64,000 bases of DNA from Mycobacterium sp. ENV421 (GTDB taxonomy: Bacteria > Actinomycetota > Actinomycetes > Mycobacteriales > Mycobacteriaceae), in NCBI RefSeq assembly GCF_002887815.1, contig NZ_PDHO01000004.1:62001-126000 (forward strand), given 5' to 3'. The position numbers and the translations under genes are program-made. Each line of letters opens with the position of its first letter. Position 1 is the first letter of the stretch. The notes under the pieces are model-generated. The model was not told where the DNA came from, did not search any database, and saw nothing but the letters and a program-made list of their open reading frames with translations. This document shows positions 61,354-64,000 of the stretch, piece after piece.

Positions 61354-61356
61354 CGC

Positions 61357-62067
61357 TCAGGTGTTGCGTCCGCCGTTGACGCCGAGGATCTGTCCGGTGA
61401 TGTAGCCGGCTTCTTCGGAGATCAAGAACGCGCATGCCGCGGCGATGTCTTCCGGTTTGCCCATCCGGCGCACCGGGGTGGCGTCGATGGTGGCCTGGAT
61501 GTCACCCATGTTTCCGCGGGCTTCGGCCTTGCGCAGCATCGGGGTGTCGATGAAGCCGGGCGGCACCGCGTTGACCGTGATGCCGGCCGGACCATACTCC
61601 AGCGCAAGGCTTTTCGTCAGACCGTTGACGCCGGACTTCGCCGCGACGTAGGCCGACATATAGGGCACACCAGAGTGGGTGCTCGACGAGGAGATGTTGA
61701 CGATGCGGCCCCAGCCGGCCTCGACCATGTCCGGCAGGACGGCCTGGATGGTGTGGAAGACACCGTGCAGGTTGATGTCGATGATGTTCTGCCACTGCTC
61801 GAAGGACAGGTCGAGGAAGCGCCGGAAGCTGTCCTTGCCTGCGGCGTTCACCAGGATCGTGACCGGCCCGAGGGTGGAGTGGATCTCGGCGAGCGCAGCA
61901 TCGATCTGCGCGCGGTCGGTGACGTCCGCGACGTAGGAGTGTTCGGCCTCGGAGGGATTGAGGTCGATGATCGCCACGGTGTGACCGTCGGCGCGCAACC
62001 GGTCCGCCACTGCCGCACCGATTCCCGAACCGCCACCGGTCACCACCGCCGTTTTCGAGGTGGACAT
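61357..62067 (-). CDS. Short-chain dehydrogenase (FabG-like)
   Basis: 236 residues. SDR motifs: VVTGGGSGIGAAVADRL, VNAAGKDS, catalytic Ser in VNISSSSTHSG and Tyr/Lys in AYVAAKSG, with the C-terminal GQILGVNGGRN. Likely a 3-oxoacyl or alcohol dehydrogenase. It follows the tetR gene by 54 bp on the same strand and is probably co-transcribed. GAAAGGGG precedes the ATG. Substrate unknown; the divergent P450 suggests joint action on one compound class. Confidence 0.87.
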   Translation of the reverse strand: MSTSKTAVVTGGGSGIGAAVADRLRADGHTVAIIDLNPSEAEHSYVADVTDRAQIDAALAEIHSTLGPVTILVNAAGKDSFRRFLDLSFEQWQNIIDINLHGVFHTIQAVLPDMVEAGWGRIVNISSSSTHSGVPYMSAYVAAKSGVNGLTKSLALEYGPAGITVNAVPPGFIDTPMLRKAEARGNMGDIQATIDATPVRRMGKPEDIAAACAFLISEEAGYITGQILGVNGGRNT

Positions 62068-62121
62068 AGGTTTCCCCTTTCCGGCGGGCTGACCGCCTGA
62101 TGAACGAAAGATGCTGGAAAA

Positions 62122-62712
62122 TCAGGATGTTCGGCGCGGCGCACGCAAGCCGAGTGCACGCCGGCCCGCCTCGACGAGCTGGGCGTGCAGCCACTCGTCG
62201 TCGGCTGCACGTTTCGGATCGGCCGATCCGGCGATTCCGGCGAAGACGAACTGCGCCCGCAGATACCCGCCGGGGCCGGGGTGGACATCGGCGAGCAGCG
62301 CCATCTGGCGCGAGATCATGTGCGTCCAGTCGCGGTTGGCTTTCAGCACGGTGTGCACGCTCGGGTCAGACGCCAGGACCGAGACCAGCATCGGGTTCTG
62401 CACCGCCAGGCGGGCGTAGCCGTTGAGCATGCGTTCGGCCCGGGCCTGCACGCCGCGTTGCTTCTCCGCGTCGTCGACCACCGCGGACAGCTTGTCGATG
62501 ATCGGCTCGAGGATCGCGGTGAGCAACTGCTCGCGGGTCCGAAAGTGGTGGTAGATCGCGGCTTTGGTGAAGCCGAGCTCGTCGGCGATCATCTGCAGCG
62601 AGGTCCCGGCGAAGCTGTGCCGAATGAACAGCGCGATGGCCGCATCGATCAGCCGCTGCCGGGTATCGGGGGCGGCCGTGGAGTCGGGGGTGGCTGCGGC
62701 GACTGCGCTCAT
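62122..62712 (-). CDS. TetR family transcriptional regulator
   Basis: 196 residues. HTH about 20-65 (ALFIRHSFAGTSLQMIADELGFTKAAIYHHFRTREQLL) followed by a TetR_C-type ligand domain. It is divergent from a cytochrome P450 gene and co-directional with the SDR gene. Three phased copies of a 10-bp element occupy the shared promoter. It probably represses both arms and its own gene. ATG at 62712 with AAGGGAG upstream. Confidence 0.9.
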   Translation of the reverse strand: MSAVAAATPDSTAAPDTRQRLIDAAIALFIRHSFAGTSLQMIADELGFTKAAIYHHFRTREQLLTAILEPIIDKLSAVVDDAEKQRGVQARAERMLNGYARLAVQNPMLVSVLASDPSVHTVLKANRDWTHMISRQMALLADVHPGPGGYLRAQFVFAGIAGSADPKRAADDEWLHAQLVEAGRRALGLRAPRRTS

Positions 62713-62738
62713 CGTCGACTCCCTTCGCAATGCAACTT

Positions 62739-62794
62739 TACGATCGGCTAGTAAACTACCATACGATCGGCTAGCATCCTCCTCGCCGATCGTA
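62739..62794. promoter_or_regulatory. Three 23-bp-phased repeats in the TetR/P450 promoter
   Basis: TACGATCGGCTAG occurs at 62739-62751 and 62762-62774, and the inverted core GCCGATCGTA at 62785-62794. The cores start exactly 23 bp apart. They cover the intergenic region between the divergent TetR and P450 genes, so they are the likely operator array of the TetR protein. Binding is inferred. Confidence 0.72.
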
Positions 62795-62826
62795 TAGGCC
62801 ATACCGTGACGTGAAGGGATTCCTCA

Positions 62827-64000
62827 GTGACCGACGTAGACGCCGTCAACTTCTTCACGGATCGCGGTCTGGTCGCTGATCCGTATCCGTATCTGGAGGC
62901 GCTGCAAGCACGTTGCCCGGTCTCGAAGGAGCCGCACCACGGCGTGTGGATGGTCACCGGATGGGAAGAAGCCACCGAAGTCGCCGGCGACGCTGACCGT
63001 TTCTCGTCCTGCATCGCGGTGACCGGCCCCTTCCCCGGCTTCCCGGTTCCCGTCGAGGGGCGTGACGACGTCCCGGAACTCATCGCCCGGCACCGCGACG
63101 AACTGCCCTTCTACGACCAGTTGCCCGCGCTCGATCCGCCCGTGCACACCGATCACCGCGCCCTGCTGATGCGGCTGATCACACCCAAGCGCCTCAAGGA
63201 GAACGAAGAGGCGATGGGAGCGATGGTCGACCGCGCGCTCGACGACTACCTGGTCGGCAGCGGCGGTGAGCTGATTGCCGGCTTCGCCCAGCCGTTCACG
63301 CTGATGATCATCGCCGACCTGCTGGGCGTCCCCGACGTCGACCGCGACGAGTTCGTCAGGGAAATGGCCAGCGGCGCGCACCACGGCGGCGGCATCGGCA
63401 GCGTCAAGGGCGAGAGCCTGGCCAAGTCCCCCTTGGAGTATCTCTACGACAAGTTCAGCGCCTATATCGAAGACCGGCGCGCCAACCCTCGCGGCGACGT
63501 GCTGTCCGAGATGGCCGCGGCCACCTTCCCGGACGGCTCGGTGCCCGATCCCGGCGACGTGGCCCGGGTGGCGGCCAACCTCTACTCGGCAGGCCAGGAG
63601 ACCACTGTCCGGCTGCTCAGCGCCGCCCTGCAGATCCTCGGCGACAACCCGGAATTCCAGGCGCAGCTGCGGGCGGACCGTTCCACGATCAGCAACTTCA
63701 TCGAAGAAGCGCTGCGCTTCGAGAGCCCGGTCAAGGGCGACTTCCGGCTCTCCAAGGAACCGGTCACCCTCGGTGGGGTGGATGTCCCGTCGGGCTCCAC
63801 ACTGATGGTGGTCCAGGCCGCGGCCAATCGCGACCCGCGCCGCTTCACCGACCCGAACACCTTCGACCCATCTCGGTCAAATGCCCGGCAGCACATCGCA
63901 TTCGGGCGAGGAATCCACACCTGCCCGGGCGCTCCGCTGGCCCGGGCCGAGGCGCGGGTGGCGCTGACGCGTCTGCTGGATCGCACCACCGACATCCGTA
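62827..64000 (+). CDS. Cytochrome P450 (cut by window edge)
   Basis: The first ~391 residues of a bacterial P450: I-helix AGQETT near residue 255, ExxR near 295 (EEALRFES), and the haem-binding loop FGRGIHTCPGAPLAR with Cys at about residue 366. GTG start with AAGGGA upstream. It is a mono-oxygenase; substrate unknown. Ferredoxin is not adjacent in the window. It is controlled together with the TetR-SDR operon. Confidence 0.93.
   Translation, partial: MTDVDAVNFFTDRGLVADPYPYLEALQARCPVSKEPHHGVWMVTGWEEATEVAGDADRFSSCIAVTGPFPGFPVPVEGRDDVPELIARHRDELPFYDQLPALDPPVHTDHRALLMRLITPKRLKENEEAMGAMVDRALDDYLVGSGGELIAGFAQPFTLMIIADLLGVPDVDRDEFVREMASGAHHGGGIGSVKGESLAKSPLEYLYDKFSAYIEDRRANPRGDVLSEMAAATFPDGSVPDPGDVARVAANLYSAGQETTVRLLSAALQILGDNPEFQAQLRADRSTISNFIEEALRFESPVKGDFRLSKEPVTLGGVDVPSGSTLMVVQAAANRDPRRFTDPNTFDPSRSNARQHIAFGRGIHTCPGAPLARAEARVALTRLLDRTTDIR

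Noticed and set aside
1..64000. CRISPR arrays, tRNA genes, prophage or intact insertion sequences
   Set aside because: No regularly spaced repeats, tRNA-like T-loop/acceptor structures, integrases, phage structural genes or transposases were recognised on either strand.

Overview
The window reads as chromosomal DNA of a Mycolicibacterium or another fast-growing Mycobacterium. It is GC-rich, with frequent GTG starts, many TANNNT -10 boxes lying 6 to 8 nt before the start codon (leaderless transcripts), and mycobacterial hallmark genes: furA-katG, a QcrB-type cytochrome b, an LpqH-type lipoprotein, the mycobacterial-type MTHFR, an Rv1906c-like secreted protein, DUF1214/sulfotransferase genes and two KstR-type operators. 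No rRNA, tRNA, CRISPR array, prophage or intact transposase was recognised.

Layout. 1-7.7 kb: end of glycogen phosphorylase, a zinc dehydrogenase, a solitary cytochrome b (qcrB paralogue), a membrane protein, a MOSC protein, an OSBS-like protein that has lost its catalytic residues, and MTHFR. 7.7-10.45 kb: furA-katG with a leaderless promoter and a strong terminator. 10.45-12.64 kb: a scar with three truncated genes (SPFH, metE, HTH regulator). 12.6-17.5 kb: a Dsb/CcdA thiol-redox pair, then a TetR-DUF1214-sulfotransferase operon with a perfect palindromic operator. 17.4-24 kb: repair glycosylase, oxidoreductases, STAS protein, homocysteine methyltransferase and CDP-diacylglycerol hydrolase. 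23.6-24.9 kb: HTH-TOBE regulator plus ModA without ModBC. 24.9-31.7 kb: phosphodiesterase, nitroreductase, an active-type and a degenerate GGDEF protein, YaaA and a ureohydrolase.

31.7-38.0 kb holds the least explained locus. A TPR-repeat protein is translationally coupled to a CHAT (caspase-like) protease with an apparent His/Cys dyad. Next to it lie two further coupled proteins of unknown family and a divergent membrane-anchored protein. 38-49 kb is ordinary accessory and secreted content, with CinA and a GNAT protein that appears frameshifted. 49.4-52.2 kb is a large GH2 glycosidase.

54.4-58.6 kb looks like part of the steroid-catabolic (KstR) regulon: a hydroxysteroid-dehydrogenase-like SDR divergent from a dihydrodipicolinate-reductase-like enzyme, and a nitronate-monooxygenase-like flavoprotein, each next to a box matching TnnAACnnGTTnnA. 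59.4-60.6 kb carries a STAS/ANTAR signalling pair. The window ends in a TetR-SDR operon divergent from a cytochrome P450, with three 23-bp-phased repeats in the shared promoter. Five tail-to-tail gene pairs share their stop codons in a 4-nt overlap, which shows how tightly this genome is packed.
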